A stretch of DNA of 64,000 nt from Nansenia antarctica (lineage: Eukaryota > Chordata > Actinopteri > Argentiniformes > Microstomatidae). Shown piece after piece: positions 48,608-62,385 of this stretch (position 1 is the first letter of the stretch; each line of letters starts with the position of its first letter). The notes below the pieces were generated by a model. The model was not told the DNA's origin. It saw nothing but the letters and a program-made list of their open reading frames with translations, and ran no database searches. The DNA lies in NCBI GenBank assembly GCA_963989245.1, contig OZ022341.1:58644092-58708091 (forward strand). Reading direction: 5' to 3'. Both the position numbers and the translations under genes were made by a program.

Positions 48608-50071
48608 TGTAGCCCAGTTACTAAAGTGAGCTATGAGCATTTCAATAAATAAGTCCATTTAATAAATAAGCATCATTTCATGGTTATGTACACGGTTATT
48701 AACATTGTTATAAGTTTATAATGTGTACTTATTTACAAGCTCTAATGTGAGTTCGCTCTTTGGTTATATGTCATTCATTCATTTCTTTATTTCATTGGTC
48801 CATCGGGAAGAGCTAGCCAATTGTAATGTATGCTGAGAGAGAGGGGGCGGGACTTTGTACTAATAGCGTTAGGTTGCACTAAGTAACGTGTCAGAGTGTT
48901 TGAGGACCTCGTCGAGGGAAGTAAGACTTGTTGTGTATGCTGTGTGTATTAACAATTCGGGAATCAACGAATTGTTATTCTTTTGGATGTTGGTGCACAT
49001 TGAAGCTACCAGAGGTAAATACATATGTCTGGTGTTTGTTTATAAGCTACATCTACTCGTTGTAGTATGTTATATTTGACTATAGAGCTAATCGCGGCTA
49101 GCGGTTAGCTTAGCATAATTACGTTAGTATGTTGCTAGCCTTTGCTGAGTGATAAATTGTTTCTAGCTTTATCAAAACGAAATAGCTATTGGATTTTGTA
49201 GCTCAGTGTATTCTGTTAATTCAGAATTGGAAGTCGAGAGACCCAGCAAAAGGAAAGCTCTTCGTTGGACAACGGAGACCGTTTCCAATCGCCTGGGGTA
49301 ACTCGAGACCGTCCATTGAGTCTTCGCGTCGGTGTACTTCAATCATTCTCCTGCGCTTGTGGGAGAGCGCTGGACCTCATCCCCCTCATCTCTGCCTCTT
49401 TTTACACCATCTTTCAAACCCCTCGTTTACCTACGAGTTCCCCACGAGGTTACGTGAGTACTGAACCACGCACAAGCTTTTGTTTGGACCTCGTGTGGAC
49501 GAGTGAAGTGGCCATAACAGTTTCAAGGCCCCCCCGCTCACAAGCACCGTCAGCTGCAACGATAACACTAGTTAATGGACTGAGTTACAGAGTGCGTGTG
49601 TGTGTGAGTGTGGGCCCACCTTTTACTTTACTGAATGATATATTGTACAATTGTGAATCCTTTGAGTTGACTTTGAGTTTATTGGAAACATTACATTTAT
49701 TTCTTTGAAAGGAATTGGAATAGGCTTTGAGCCTATATTTGACATTGTATTGTGAATATTGTCTATTGACTTTGTATAACATTATAATTGACTACCAACA
49801 CTTTAAATTTAGCATTTAGTAAATAAATATATACCCTTTGGTATTTGATTTTAAAGCCACTGTGTTGTCATAAACAGGTAATAGGCAATTCATATTCAGA
49901 TGATTAAAACATAAATACATTAAAAGGATTAAAAAGGAAGTCCTATTTAAAATACTTCCACATAGTAAATGGAGGCACTGATCGTCATAATTTGAATAGT
50001 TTATTATTACAGGTAATACCGCCACTTATTTAAAATAGAACTCAGGCCCCGCCCATATGGCAGGGGTTACA
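48608..50071 (+). repeat. Complete 3' LTR of the Gypsy element
   Basis: Begins TGTAGCCCAG and ends GGGGTTACA, with ATGA directly after it matching the 4 bp before the 5' LTR. At 1464 bp it is long for a Gypsy LTR. Short open frames inside it (for example 49265-49708) have no domains and are not proposed as genes. Confidence 0.8.
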
Positions 50072-53000
50072 ATGATATAGATCTCTATTAGTCGATCAAA
50101 CTCTTGATGCCATGCATTATGATTGGTACTGTATTACCACACTGTAGTAGTAGTAGTGAGCTTACTGAGATTCAGTATCTCCCCTGCAGATTTGATATCT
50201 CAACCACAAGCATCTCGTACCTGTGCCAAACTCGTTCTGTTGCACAGTACACCCTCTTCATATTATGGCTACAATGCCACACATATCCTACCCATCCCTC
50301 CTCTGTATTGACAGAGGTGTATAGCCACAGTGAATGTGGATGCAGCATTTCCTCCCAGATCGCCAGAACTGAATGGACTTTGTGGCTGGCAAAAGGAAGA
50401 CTTATCTGAATGAGGGTCCATTTAAGATGTGTCAAGGATTAGGATGTTTTCATCTTTAAGCCATCCCACTTGGGTGGTATCATGGGAAGCCCCTGGTGAG
50501 ATAGCATTGTGAGTGTGAAAAGGTAAGCATGCTACAAAAAGAAGGTTAGGAAGTAGGTAAGGGTGGCTGGATGAGGACATAAAGGATGGTTCTCTCTCCT
50601 CTGATTGGTTCTCTCTCCTCTTTCTTAGGCCTACATTTGCTTTTCCAAGGTTGTGTAACATGAGACCATTTACCTAGTCACAGTCAAAGGACAGAATGAG
50701 AATATTCTGAAAGCTTTCCATGGAAATTATTGCTAAAACAAAAACAAAGAAATGTAAGTTAGGAAAATGAGAAGGTTGTCATGCTATGGGCTATACCTTT
50801 CAGTTAAATAAAAAATCTTTCGACCACACAGGTCAAAGCAAGATGTCATCAGCACAATTCTGTCAATCTCACTTTTAAACACTCCCCAAGGGGGGGGTCA
50901 TCAGGTCATCAGGTCAGCCCTGGCAATAGCATGAAACACAGATGATCAATACAGTATTTTCAAAATATGTGACAAGGTGATGGAGGTGTAATTGATGGGA
51001 AACAACAATAATGTCTGTATTCTGTCAATCTTAAATCAGGTCTGTCTCAGATGAACACCAGTCCAAATAGCGTAAAAAAAAAAAAAAAGGGGCTGTCAAC
51101 CTGGAGATCAGTCAGTGTGTTTCAAAACACAGCTGTTTAAGCAGCATTGCTGCGTTTAAAGAAGGCAGCAAAGCTACTTTGGCATTAGAAGTAAATACCT
51201 TTTTTTTTCATACTTCTTTTCCTCTCTCTCTAACAGACAAGCTACCGTCGCCCAACAACTCATAGCAATGGACCAAAAAAATGGATGCTAGAGACAGAGG
51301 GAAGACAACTAGGGCTTGGGTCAGGCCTGCCTCTCTGCCCCCTCATGCATGTTGATCTCGCTGTGTTATGGTGTGTGAAAGTGAGCAGGGTCACAGTGGC
51401 CTGAGCGATGGGTCGTACCCTGGATATCCGCAGAGGGCAGCTCCCAACACTATAGGAGAGACTTCCATGTGGACTCCATGTGGACTTCCATGTCTACCAT
51501 GTGGACTCTCACTGGCTTCTAACTGACAGCAGATGGCTACAATAAACACCTCCAATCCATTGGGAATTCCACGACGCACTTGTGACAACTTTTCCACTTC
51601 CAAACACAGGATGTCTATGTGTCTAATTTGGCCAATTAATTAATCAATTCACAAATAGTTTTCTCAAAAATAAACAAACTTCACTAATCCATCACTTCTC
51701 CTGTAAGGGTGGTCGGTCCCCTTTGAACGACAGCAGTGATCTGCTCTTAAAGAACACCCGCATCAGATAAGAGTCTGAGTAAACTCGAGAGTACAGTGTA
51801 TATATTTCAACAACATTCAGCAATGATTACAGTAGAGATCACACAGCGGAGAGCATACTAATATTGCTCTCGTGACTTGCTTCCTAAATGTTCTGACCAT
51901 AGGTGTTTATCTATTTATCTTACCATAGATCAACCGCCTGGGCTTCCGCTGACATAAGGCCATGCTACTGTTGGTGGTCTGGCATTGGTCACTGTCAGTA
52001 GGGATATATTTTCCCCTCATGTCCATGGCCCTGGGGTTGCCCTCTATGGGGTCATTAGTAATAGAGGAAACAGATGTAACAGCCCTCTTGTGGATCCACT
52101 CCCTAAACTCCCTGTTTAACACTGTCTGTTTGTTTTCAGAAGTAACTCAACATGTGTAAACAACTATGTCTGAGGTGTTAAGATGTCAATGGAGGGATAC
52201 CTCAGCTCTATAGAGTCCCAAATCCATGTGCAAAAGAGAAAAGGCTGTCCGGTTCATTCTTGTACAAGCAGCTTTGCTCTCAGTATTAAAAAATAATAAT
52301 ATATATATATATACTGTATATATATTGAACAGAGTCAATATCTGGCCTTTTTAATCTGTCCCTTAATGCGTCTTAATGCAAGAGCCCATAGTCCTCATCA
52401 GTATGTAAAAACCTCTATTCATTGTTGCTCTAATACACACCAAACAAGAGCTTCAAATAAACAGATGAGGCACTTGTGCAATAAGGAACTGTTGTGTGTA
52501 CACCAAGAACATTTATATGTTCCTCCTCTTGAGCCCACAAAATGTTGTCATCTGATCAAAAGGTCTGAAAAGGTAGTAAAAATTCCTCACCTACAGTAAA
52601 AGATACAGTGGCACTCATTAGCAGAAATAAAACAGATTAATGCAAGTGCAGTTAAATACCTGACGATATATCCGACTGACTACAGCATATCCCTCTTTGT
52701 TCTCTGATGCTATCAGTTCTGGGCTGTGGGAGAATGGATTCAATCAACACTTAAACCAGACAAGGTGTGTGAGTGAAGAATGTGGATGTTAAACTGTCTT
52801 TACAACCTTTGCAGCCTTTAGACTGGATTTGATACCCTCCTAATTGGACAAAATAAATTCTGAGACTTCCTTGAAACAACTTCTTCAAGTTTCTCGCTGA
52901 ACATGTCAGAACATGTCTGGTTTCACACATTATAGATGGCCAGCCTCAGATATAGGTAGGTCAGAGACAACGTTTAAATAGATTGATAAAAAACGAGTAG

Positions 53001-54149
53001 AAATAATCAAAGGAGGAGAAGTATTGTAGTAGTAAATAGCTACATAAGGTGAGAGAGGTGAGACTGAATGTCTTATCACAAGCATTAAGAGGGCATTAAC
53101 AGGTTTACAACCCAAACCCACCTGAACCTGACTCCCAGGGACACTGCAGGAGGGAGGAGCAATAAAACATACAGTCAGACATTAAAAGAGATGACTGATT
53201 AACAGCAGATGAAGAGAGTGACACTCTGATCCAATGTTGCATGTCACTGGTTTTAAATGGGTGTGTGAAGCCCAGAGATCTGGCGCCATTTATGCCATAA
53301 ACCAGCAGGACATTGATTAAACACTGGACGTGTGTGTAGCAATGTATGTACTGTAGGCATTTACAAAGAGAGAGACACACAAACTTTTGGAACCAAACTG
53401 AACTGAACCATACTGATTGCCATAGAGTAAGAGTAATTACCTAAACAGGACAGCGCCGTAGGCCTACATAAAACATGTACAAATAGATCATGGTAAAACA
53501 AAACTCAATTATACACAGTAGACAGGTACCCTAATATATGATTAATAACATTACATTTTCATGCGTTGCATCATCTTTGAAATATGCGAAAATGACCTGA
53601 GATGGTGAGAATACACAAATAAAAGGCAAACTGATTTACAATCTGGCAACATGAATATGTTGTTCTGAGGAGAAAACATAGGCTACAAGGACAGTTTTGC
53701 TGCTGATATTTCTCTCCATTTATGATACACATTGCGCTCATTGTAATGATACGTATTGGAGAGTTGGGGGCAGACCACCCACCCTTGCAGTGTTGAAACA
53801 GGGTCCACAGAGGGCAATTAAGCCATTTCCCCGGGTCACTCCAGTCCGACTTGTTAAAGTTGTGAACTTGGGGAGGAGGGTGGACCCCGCTGGCGAGGGG
53901 CCAAGAACACCAGGACGACACAGAGAAGCACGGGCCAATGATATTTCTTTCCGTAGGTGACGGCTTCATAGACCACATAGTGTCTCACTAATGAGGTAGA
54001 GAGTATTATTCAATCATCTCCTCTCATGTGTATGTTCCCTATGTGTGAAGGATCGGTGTGTGGATTCAGGACGTCAAGACTTTCAGGCAGGGAGGCCATT
54101 TGTCATTTAAAATGGATGGTAGTTTTGATACTTCCTATAAATCATCAAG

Positions 54150-54210
54150 GCTCTGAGATGAAATTCAAGATTCACAAAGCTTTATTGTCCCATCACATTT
54201 AAACGAGACA
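54150..54210 (-). repeat. LINE-like 3' tail, minus orientation
   Basis: The string attcaagattcacaaagctttattgtcccatcacat resembles the reverse complement of the fish retroposon tail ending in 'acaataaagcttTGAATCTTGAAT'. It is a short truncated copy. Family not assigned. Confidence 0.4.
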
Positions 54211-54984
54211 GAAAATGTTATCTTTTAATGAAACATATCTTTTTTTTTAAAAACACAACAACAAGTTTGTATATTTGAAAATAAAAGCCTGCGTGGTACA
54301 TCTTATCAGTCATTCTGACCATTCCTATCAACAACAGTTAGAGTGATCCTATACAAACCCATACTGACTTTGGAAGTGACAGCACAGTCCAATAAATCTT
54401 CACTGTGTAGAACACGAGAGATGAGTTACTGCAGTTCAGGGACAAGGGATTGTTGGACGGAGCTGGCATGTGAAAATAGCCTAGATAACTACTCTCTCCC
54501 ATCCTTTAGGGAAAATAGCCAACATTTTAACAGAAAATGTTCCCACTGAGTATTTCTCTCCACTGACATCCCTAAAAACACATGACCTTCCCTTCATGAG
54601 AGAGGAGAGCAGTTTTATGCCACCAAGACTAAAGGTGATTGCCGGCGATCCAAACTGCTGGACCTTCCACAGCGTTGCAACACTGCAGCAGATGTAGACT
54701 GAAAGCTGTAATAACAAGATGGCTGCCAAACGTGCGTGGAGTCTCTCTTACGTCTGCAGTTCTGGTCCTGTGTGTGTTGAGGAGCCTGGAGCCAGAGGTG
54801 AGGGGGTGAGACAGAAAGTGACAGAGCTGCATGGCTGGCCTTGCGCTGAGGGGATTTTCTCACCCTCTTATTTGGACTATGATCTTCCTCAGACACAGAC
54901 ATCACAGACTGGCCGGGCTGCGTTTGACATCGATGGTATGGGTGTGGTCACGGACCATGGAGATCAGTGACACATTTGTCTAAA

Positions 54985-55110
54985 GCCGCTTTTCCACTAC
55001 AGGGCTGACCCGGGTCGACCCAGGCTGGCCTGCTTCTTTGGCGCTTTTCCATTTGTCGGCCTGGGTCGGGTCGGGTCGGGTCGGGTCGGTTCTTTAGCTA
55101 CCCATCGTGA
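54985..55110. repeat. MITE-like segment with (GGGTC)n pentamers
   Basis: The phrase gcttttccactac/gcgcttttccattt occurs twice (about 54988 and 55042), and a pentamer array (ggtcgggtcgggtcgg...) runs at 55063-55090. 'gcttttccac' starts are typical of fish non-autonomous DNA transposons, but a matching inverted end was not found nearby. Confidence 0.35.
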
Positions 55111-55888
55111 GCAGGAACCATAGGGCCGAAGGGTACCTTTTTGCCAGGCTAACTGTGATCAAAGAGGCTTTAGCAGTGTTCTTTTCACCCACTGACTGGG
55201 CCAGTGCAGTCTCTCTACTCCACAGACAGTAGTAACACACCTGGGTGGAACTGACTTCATTACATCACGTTGGAATACTGGTGACGCAAGCTGCACTCTC
55301 CTTTTTTCCCTTCATCTCTTTCCTCCGAAAAAGTATATGGAGTGAAAATGATTGCTTTGTCACACCCAATGTAAACCCCACAGATGTGTGCAACAGTATT
55401 TCTATTTTTCTTTCAGACGCAGACTGTTCATGGCAGCAGTACCATTTGGAAAGCTTTCTCAAATGTGTTTTTCTTCCGTCTATGGTTAATCCTGACAGAA
55501 AACTCTTAGGAGCAGTAGCAGTGTTTGTTTCAGACAGCAGAACCTCCCAGAATGCAGAACAATGGTGCCGGGTGCTGTTGTGTAAAGTCTGTCAACATTT
55601 GCGGTGTCATTATCAGTCACCTCCGTCACAATGCAACCATTCCTGTGTCTCTTTGTCTCGCAGAGTGCGTGCGTCAGACCCACACATTGAACATCATAAA
55701 CATACACAGAAATTGCAACGGAAATATCAAACGTTGCATTCAATACGTCGATAATAACAAACAAATAATTAGGCCTACGACGTCACACCGACAAATTCAA
55801 ATGTTATTTTGATGACTTTGAAACACAGTGGAATGGCTTCTGAATGGTCCAGAGTGCTGTGTCGTAACATGTTATGTTATGTTGTGTG

Positions 55889-56020
55889 TACACTGTACAT
55901 ATATCTTTATGGCTTTTGCACTATGCACTATTGATTGCACTGGCTAGAGGCCGAATGCGTTTCAATGTCTCTGTACTTGTACTCTGCCATTGACAATTAA
56001 ATTGAACCTGAATCTGTAAC
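55889..56020 (+). repeat. LINE-like 3' tail
   Basis: The sequence ttttgcactatgcactattg, then gcactggctagaggc, then tctctgtacttgtactctgc, then aattaaattgaacctgaatc follows the layout of a widespread fish LINE 3' end (tgcactatt-, gcactggttaga-, ctgtacttgtact-, caataaagttgaatct). It is 5'-truncated; no reverse transcriptase sequence is present. Confidence 0.5.
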
Positions 56021-59000
56021 AAGACAATGGGTTTGGAACCACAGAGCTCTCTGCAGGACCTGTCTACTGCACCCTGCGTTCAATAGAGGCTTCCCACGGT
56101 CCCCAACCATTATCGAAGCACACCATCTCTCACTTATCAACTCATCATGTGACTGCAATGGCCGATAAGCATGTCGATGTAAGATTACTGTAGTATAGCA
56201 AGTTGTACCACATCTATTAACCCATGTCCTTGTATTGAGCATACCGTCTCACAGGAAACCTGGGAACCTGTGTAACTCTGCTAATGGTCAATTGCAGGTG
56301 TACTCAATCTGTTACTCCGCTAATGGTCAATCAAAGGGTCAATCTCCTGAGCGAACAGTCCTGGTTTCACAGGTCTAAACCAGATATTGAATATGAATTA
56401 TTCAACTGTGATATTCACCTACACCTCTGATGCACTATTTAAAAAAAATAAAAATGTCTTTGAAATACCTCTAAGATTATTTGGAACAAACCCAATTCTT
56501 TAGCACATTCTAGTTGTAGGTATTATTTGAGGGCTATGCTTCCTAGATACAGCCTGCACTAAGGGATGATGTGGTGATGTAAATGGCCCCTTTCCCTCCT
56601 TTTTTTCAGGTGGAAGTGAAAAAACATGCTACCAGCATCCCTCTCTTGTTTGTAAGCACAGAGGGGCAGACAGATCATCTGGCTCTGAGAGCTAGGGGCT
56701 GTTATAAATTACCTGCCGATGCAATTGATAAACCCTGTCAAAACCACGTCTGCTCCTCTTGAAGTTGAGAAAGTCCTGCAAAGACACATCACGTACAGGA
56801 ATGAAGAGATTAATCATCTGGATCTGGTTGACTTAAAGGTAAGACGATGCACCTAGATGTAATATATGTTTGTGTGGTTATTAGTTCACACAAAAACCAC
56901 AAGGTTTCAATACCGGGAAACGATCCTTTATCAACAGACTCTAGACTAACACACTCTACAAACTTCACTGGAATCAATCACTACTATATAAACAAGTTTA
57001 TAGGCATTAGAACGTCACGCCTACATTAATCTTAATATAAGATCTAATCTAAATATATTTACTGAAAATACAGTACCACCACGTTCATTATTTCATGAAA
57101 ATATGTTTTTCAGAACCAAAATCAACAAATCCAAAATATCATATACACAGTCTGCTCTGAAAGTCTCACTCTCCAGCTCATCAGCCCCTTTACACAGGCT
57201 AGAGCTCATAATTGACACTACAGTTACAGATGAAAGCAAATAGCTGATTCAAAATTGTTTCAATTGCTGCAATTAAATAACTGTGGCTAGATGATAATCT
57301 AGGTATAATCTCCCCACCCCTCCACCCAGGAAAGAGCAAGACTCACGCATTAAATAAATAAAGAGTCTAACTTTGATGTTGTTGTTTTAGAAAATGGCTG
57401 AGCTCTATTAGGGGCAGAATTGCCATGGCCGTCTGTCTGGGTAGGCGCCGGTCCTCTAAAGCACAAGGCATACAACTAACTGTGTGGGCAGGAGATTACT
57501 ACCTGAAAAACACTGGTGAAAGCATACCAACGTACAGAGAATTAACACTGGTTTAAGTTATAAATGAATGAATACAAGTTTTGATTAAAAAAATACAAAT
57601 ACACAAAAAAGGTACACTAGTTTATATGTCACCTTAATGTAAAATAGGTTTGCTAGGTGTTTAAACATCTTATACATTGTGTGTAATTCCACATCCTGCA
57701 TATAGCATTGGGACATGATATGATACCTTGAAATCAAAAAGTACAAACTTCAAACATGGGTGTACTTATCAAGATCTTTCAGGAAATCCCTTATTTAAAC
57801 ATCTGCAAATTTGTCAGACTTGCAGCTAAACCCCTATGGCTTAGAGATGGTTGCAGAGGCGACGATGCACACCACACAGCACACACCAGATCATCTGGCT
57901 AACACAGGGAGAGTCAGTCACAGATAACAGGCTTAAGAGCCAGGGCTAGATTCCAAACCAAACATTTGCCCCTTCAATCTGCCCTTGATGATTTTCCCTT
58001 GTTGATATGAAGGGACTGAATACTGTTGGTCAAAGCAAAAGAACAATGAGAGCTGTGAGTGGGAGTAAGTTATATGTCCATGATCACACTCTGCATGATT
58101 TTGAGTCAGATTGGACAAAGCAGCAGTTCAAGTTTATTATTACTGTAGTCTGTGGCAGTAATCTTGTAATCTCACTTTGGGATCCCATGAGATTGGCTAC
58201 AGCTACTGTAAAGAGAGTGGTGGGGAGTTCCAGGGGTAATTTTCATGCTGTTTACATAACCTAGTCAGCTATTTGGATTGTTTATTTCAGAACTAACATG
58301 TGGGGTTATAGCACCTGAATAATTCAGTCCACTTAATTGTGTAATGGGGGTTATTTGTTAGCTTATTTTCATTGAAGCAATATCGAAAGCGTTGAAAATG
58401 ATCTGGGTAAATGTACACATTAGCGTTTACAAGAAAGAAGCATATCAGACAAATATCAGAGAAAATAGGTTTCAACATATAACAAGGTGGCAGAAAGGTG
58501 GCAAATTTGGGGGTGGGAATTTAAAGATTTTAAGAGATGAAGACTGTATTTTCACATACAAAAAACAAGTTATACTGCTTTAGAAGAGATGATTGTGACA
58601 ACGACATAGGCCTGTTGAGAAAATAGGACTCACTAAACCTAACTCAATTATGATCCCCATGTGCACATGTTCCAGATCTGTCCAAATTTAAAGCATTCCA
58701 TTTCTTTTTAGTAGCACATAAAAAGAAACATACAGTATATCAAGGCTGGATCCTAGTGCTCATTTGAGTCAGGTGAGTATATGGTATATCCACCTGGTTC
58801 TCATTGCCATGTAGTGCTGTGTTCAGGTACAGTAAGAGCTGGATGTAAAGAAAAGTGATGTTGTCAAGTCAAACTGTACCTCTATCCTGACCACTGCCGT
58901 TTTACAGCTCTCCAACTGTACCTCTGAAATACGATAGGAGTAGCTCCAGAAGGTGATTTTACAAAGTAAACCTTGTGAACTATTAGCAAAGGACACTTTT

Positions 59001-60109
59001 GCCGCGAATGAATACTTACTATTTTGTCGGTTAAGCACAGGTACAACAAATTGTGAATTCAACATTTAAATTCAGCAAATTATTGCTTTTAAATTAGCAT
59101 TAATTCGACAGAAAAAGAAAGGTCTCCTGTACAATTGGGAGAGATTGTTCACTCCTAAATGCTTGGGATTTCATATCTCAGTCTTTCATAGTGACAGTAT
59201 GGAGCCCCATATTTTTCAGGCTGAAAGCTTTCAGGGTCTGCTGAGCTTTTGGAGTTGCATTTTACTGTGAATGCATGCCTTTTGCCTATGCTTTGAAGAT
59301 GTCATGTATAAGGAATACGTGCAGAGCTCTTTTGAGTTAGGAGATCACAAAGCCAAGAGAAACATAAGAAAAAGGTAAGGTTTTACAGTATAAGCCTGTT
59401 CATATAGAACAGCTGAAAACAAACATGGCACAGAGATGCAATCTCAGAACATATATTCCTTGAATACAGGATATTCGTACATACCCCAATAGGATGACAG
59501 GCATTTAAGAATCATTAATTTTGCATCTGCAATTAAGAAATATCCAGAATGACCAAAAAAGCAAAGCTTCGCAAGCAAAGCTGGTACTGTATTTCTACTC
59601 CTAATGGGTTTAAGATTAACTCTTCTTTTAATAGGCAAACATTATTTGTCAGTCCAGTTAAAGCAAACATACATCTGCTCTTGCAGAGTTACTGATAGAG
59701 ATCATAGGAGTCACACAGAGTCAGTTAACCTAGTGGGAACCCAGCCAGAGCAAGAGGCATGAGTGTGACTGACGACCAGCTGGCCACAGGGCAGGACACA
59801 TACAACATCAATGGCAAGTCTAGAAGCAATACACTATGGGTTTGTTATAAAATACATCTTCAATTTACTTTAGACGAGAGGAAGGACGTCTGTCTGCCTA
59901 GTTGGAGAAAATGCACTTTTTAAAATGAAGAACAGACAATGATCTCATCCATAAAGGGGTCTTTTAGTTTAATTGGCAAAAAAACATGGATGAAAAAATT
60001 ATTATTATATACTCAATTATTATTCTTATACAGTAAAATCAATCTATCATTTGTATCACTTGTATAGGAGGAAGTGTATTAGTACACCGTATCTGGTATA
60101 GCTATGCCG

Positions 60110-60400
60110 TGACTAATAGACAGTGCCAGGTTTAGTCAGACCATCAGATCAAGCACTTCTTGAGGCAGCTTGTCTTTTCAGACAGCCTGTCATTCGTGAT
60201 CAAGGAACCCACCTCTAAAAACAATGGTAGAGACAGCTAGTGTTGCTCATCTCTACGCATGGCTACCAGTGAATGGCCACATTTACCTGTGGTAAACGAC
60301 TAAACTCCTTGCCAAGAAGCTGCTGAGCTAAAGAAGGATCGTCTCGCCTAGACTGCCACTCACATACAGAAATATGGAATCAAATATGGAACAAATACAT
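60110..60400. promoter_or_regulatory. Candidate conserved non-coding element
   Basis: About 290 bp of complex, non-repetitive sequence in otherwise AT-rich DNA, including ttacctgtggtaaac near 60284. No coding potential. Proposed only because its composition stands out from its flanks. Confidence 0.2.
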
Positions 60401-62385
60401 CTGTGGGTGTTCCACTAAGGTGCTTTATAAGTCATTCATACCTGCAATTACTGAAAAGTTTTACATGAATAGAAAGGTTTAAAGTAGTGAAAATATGAAT
60501 GATCCTCCTCTAATTCTTGGATATCAAAATGTTTTCATTTTATTTTGTTATTTTCTTCCTTAGACAAGTCACATCTTGAAATAACAAGACAAGTTATATA
60601 AAGTTTAAAGCAAAAATAAAAAGATATAGTGAATTTATAATCAGCATTCACATTTTGTTCACCAAAAGAATGAAATTGACAGGCCAAACAAGTAACATTT
60701 CTGTGGTCTCAATCTTTAACAATATATCATAAAGGTCCAACAAAAAATAAATCACTATTAGATCCTTACCTTATACAGTGTGGTTTTGTTTATTTTCAAT
60801 AGGCTGGATAAGAAGAGCATTTTGTTTTAAAGTATGTAAACGTTTTGGATGGAATTTATCTCTTATGAGGGTTTGATTCCTAAGAAATTAGTCTGGACAC
60901 GTACAGCTTTTGTTCGTGGTGTGGAAATGCTTTTTCCATTTTTCAGGAGGAATTCAGGGACAGTCATGCTTGGAGAATTTCACTCTATGTGGATAATCTG
61001 ATCCTTTCCCCTCAGCCAAACCTCACACAGCATCCTACAGGCAAAGACAGAAGGGGCTTTTAGTGTCTTTAATGTGAAAAAGGACATTACAAATGTTGTC
61101 AAGCATAATTAGTCTTTTACACGTAAAGTGTGCTTTTCCCCCCAGGAAATAATTGCTCACATGCCCTATATATTTTTTGCCCATACTGTGATAATATGAG
61201 CATAATTATTGGTATCAATCATCATTTAAAGCACACACTTTCGAAACTTTAATTAATCAAGGCACGTGTTATTTATTTAAGCCATAGCCTACATTATAAT
61301 ATCAGTACACCGACACATTTTGTTTCCGTGAAATACAATGCGTTTTTGAGCAGATATTTTTACAGTGACATTTATTTTACAATCCACAAATCAAAGTCAC
61401 TGACTGACTTATGTTTCCTGAAAAAATATATTTCTAAAAGGGTTGTTTCTCTAGTCCCTCAACAGCAAACACCTTACTTCACAGGAGAGGAGGTGAAGCT
61501 CCTTTTTCCACATCTCATAAATCTACGGAGAGGCAGGCTGCAGGTGAGACGGCCCTGCCAACAGCAACATACTACTGCAGCCCTGCGGCTTAGCTAAGCA
61601 ACACCGACCCCGGCTCCAGACGCCCACAGGCTGCTGACGGCACTTCAGACAGCTCCGGCTACAACCAGGCCTGAATATGAACGCTTTGTAGGATTTCAAG
61701 AATAATCATGTAACACATTCTCCCAAACCGTCACTTTTATCACCAGGGCAGTCAGAGTGTCAAGCTCTAATTTGAAAGAAACAGTAACGATCTCGAAGGT
61801 AATGTGCCAACAGCACTTATTCCACAGCAACACTGCCACCTACTGTCTAGAAATGGCTTCAGGATGGCCATCTCATATTGGCCAATAAAGAAAGCACTGC
61901 TTGTGTTGAAAAGTATAAACACTTCACAAGTGTATATGATACAAAGTTATTTCCTACATAATATAATTTGATGTAAAGGCAGATTGGACTATACAACAAT
62001 ATAAAACCATTAGAATATTTAGGCCTACAGCTAATAGTAAAATATATGATATCACTGGTATAGTGTTGATAACAGAACTCCAGAATAATGTAGCTGGTCC
62101 TCACTGAAAACAGAGATTTAAGTTACAGATTTAAGTTTTCTTTTTGTATTTATTTCATTCAAGGAAAAATAAACAAACAGCCTTTCTTTTTTGGGCCTAA
62201 GCCATTGTCAATGTCATCCATATTTGGAGTTCTATTACATTTTGGTCACACCTGTTCTGAGCACAGTGGTCACACAAACTTCCATGTGTTGATAATATTC
62301 AAGATACTATGAACAGTATGTTCATAATATTGAATAGAGTTTCTATTTGTGAACACCCTGATGGGACCTTAGATGTGTCTAACTA

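Larger units (their letters stand above)
45618..50071 (+). mobile_element. Ty3/Gypsy LTR retrotransposon, internally deleted
   Basis: Two LTR copies surround a pol fragment. The 3' LTR is complete (1464 bp, TGTAGCCC...GGGTTACA, ends forming an imperfect inverted repeat). The 5' LTR is cut after 304 bp. The flanking direct repeat ATGA (45614-45617 and 50072-50075) and a polypurine tract before the 3' LTR define the unit. The primer-binding site, gag, protease and most of reverse transcriptase are missing. Across the shared 304 bp I count two substitutions and no length change, so insertion was recent in evolutionary terms. Confidence 0.88.
50076..62385. other. Gene-free interval towards the expected foxa2 side
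   Basis: No splice-supported exon or protein domain was recognised over 12.3 kb. Seen in it: an A run (about 51075-51088), a TA-rich tract (52290-52325), retroposon-like tails (54150-54210 and 55889-56020), a GGTCG-type pentamer repeat (55063-55090) and several complex blocks that could be enhancers (54600-54970, 60110-60400, 61480-61680). Open frames up to 169 codons (55245-55754) lack codon-like composition or homology that I recognise. Confidence 0.45.

Noticed and set aside
49265..49708. 147-codon plus-strand frame
   Set aside because: Lies entirely within the 3' LTR of the Gypsy element and shows no domain.
55245..55754. 169-codon plus-strand frame in the gene desert
   Set aside because: No recognisable domain, irregular composition, overlapping frames on the other strand of similar length; most likely chance.
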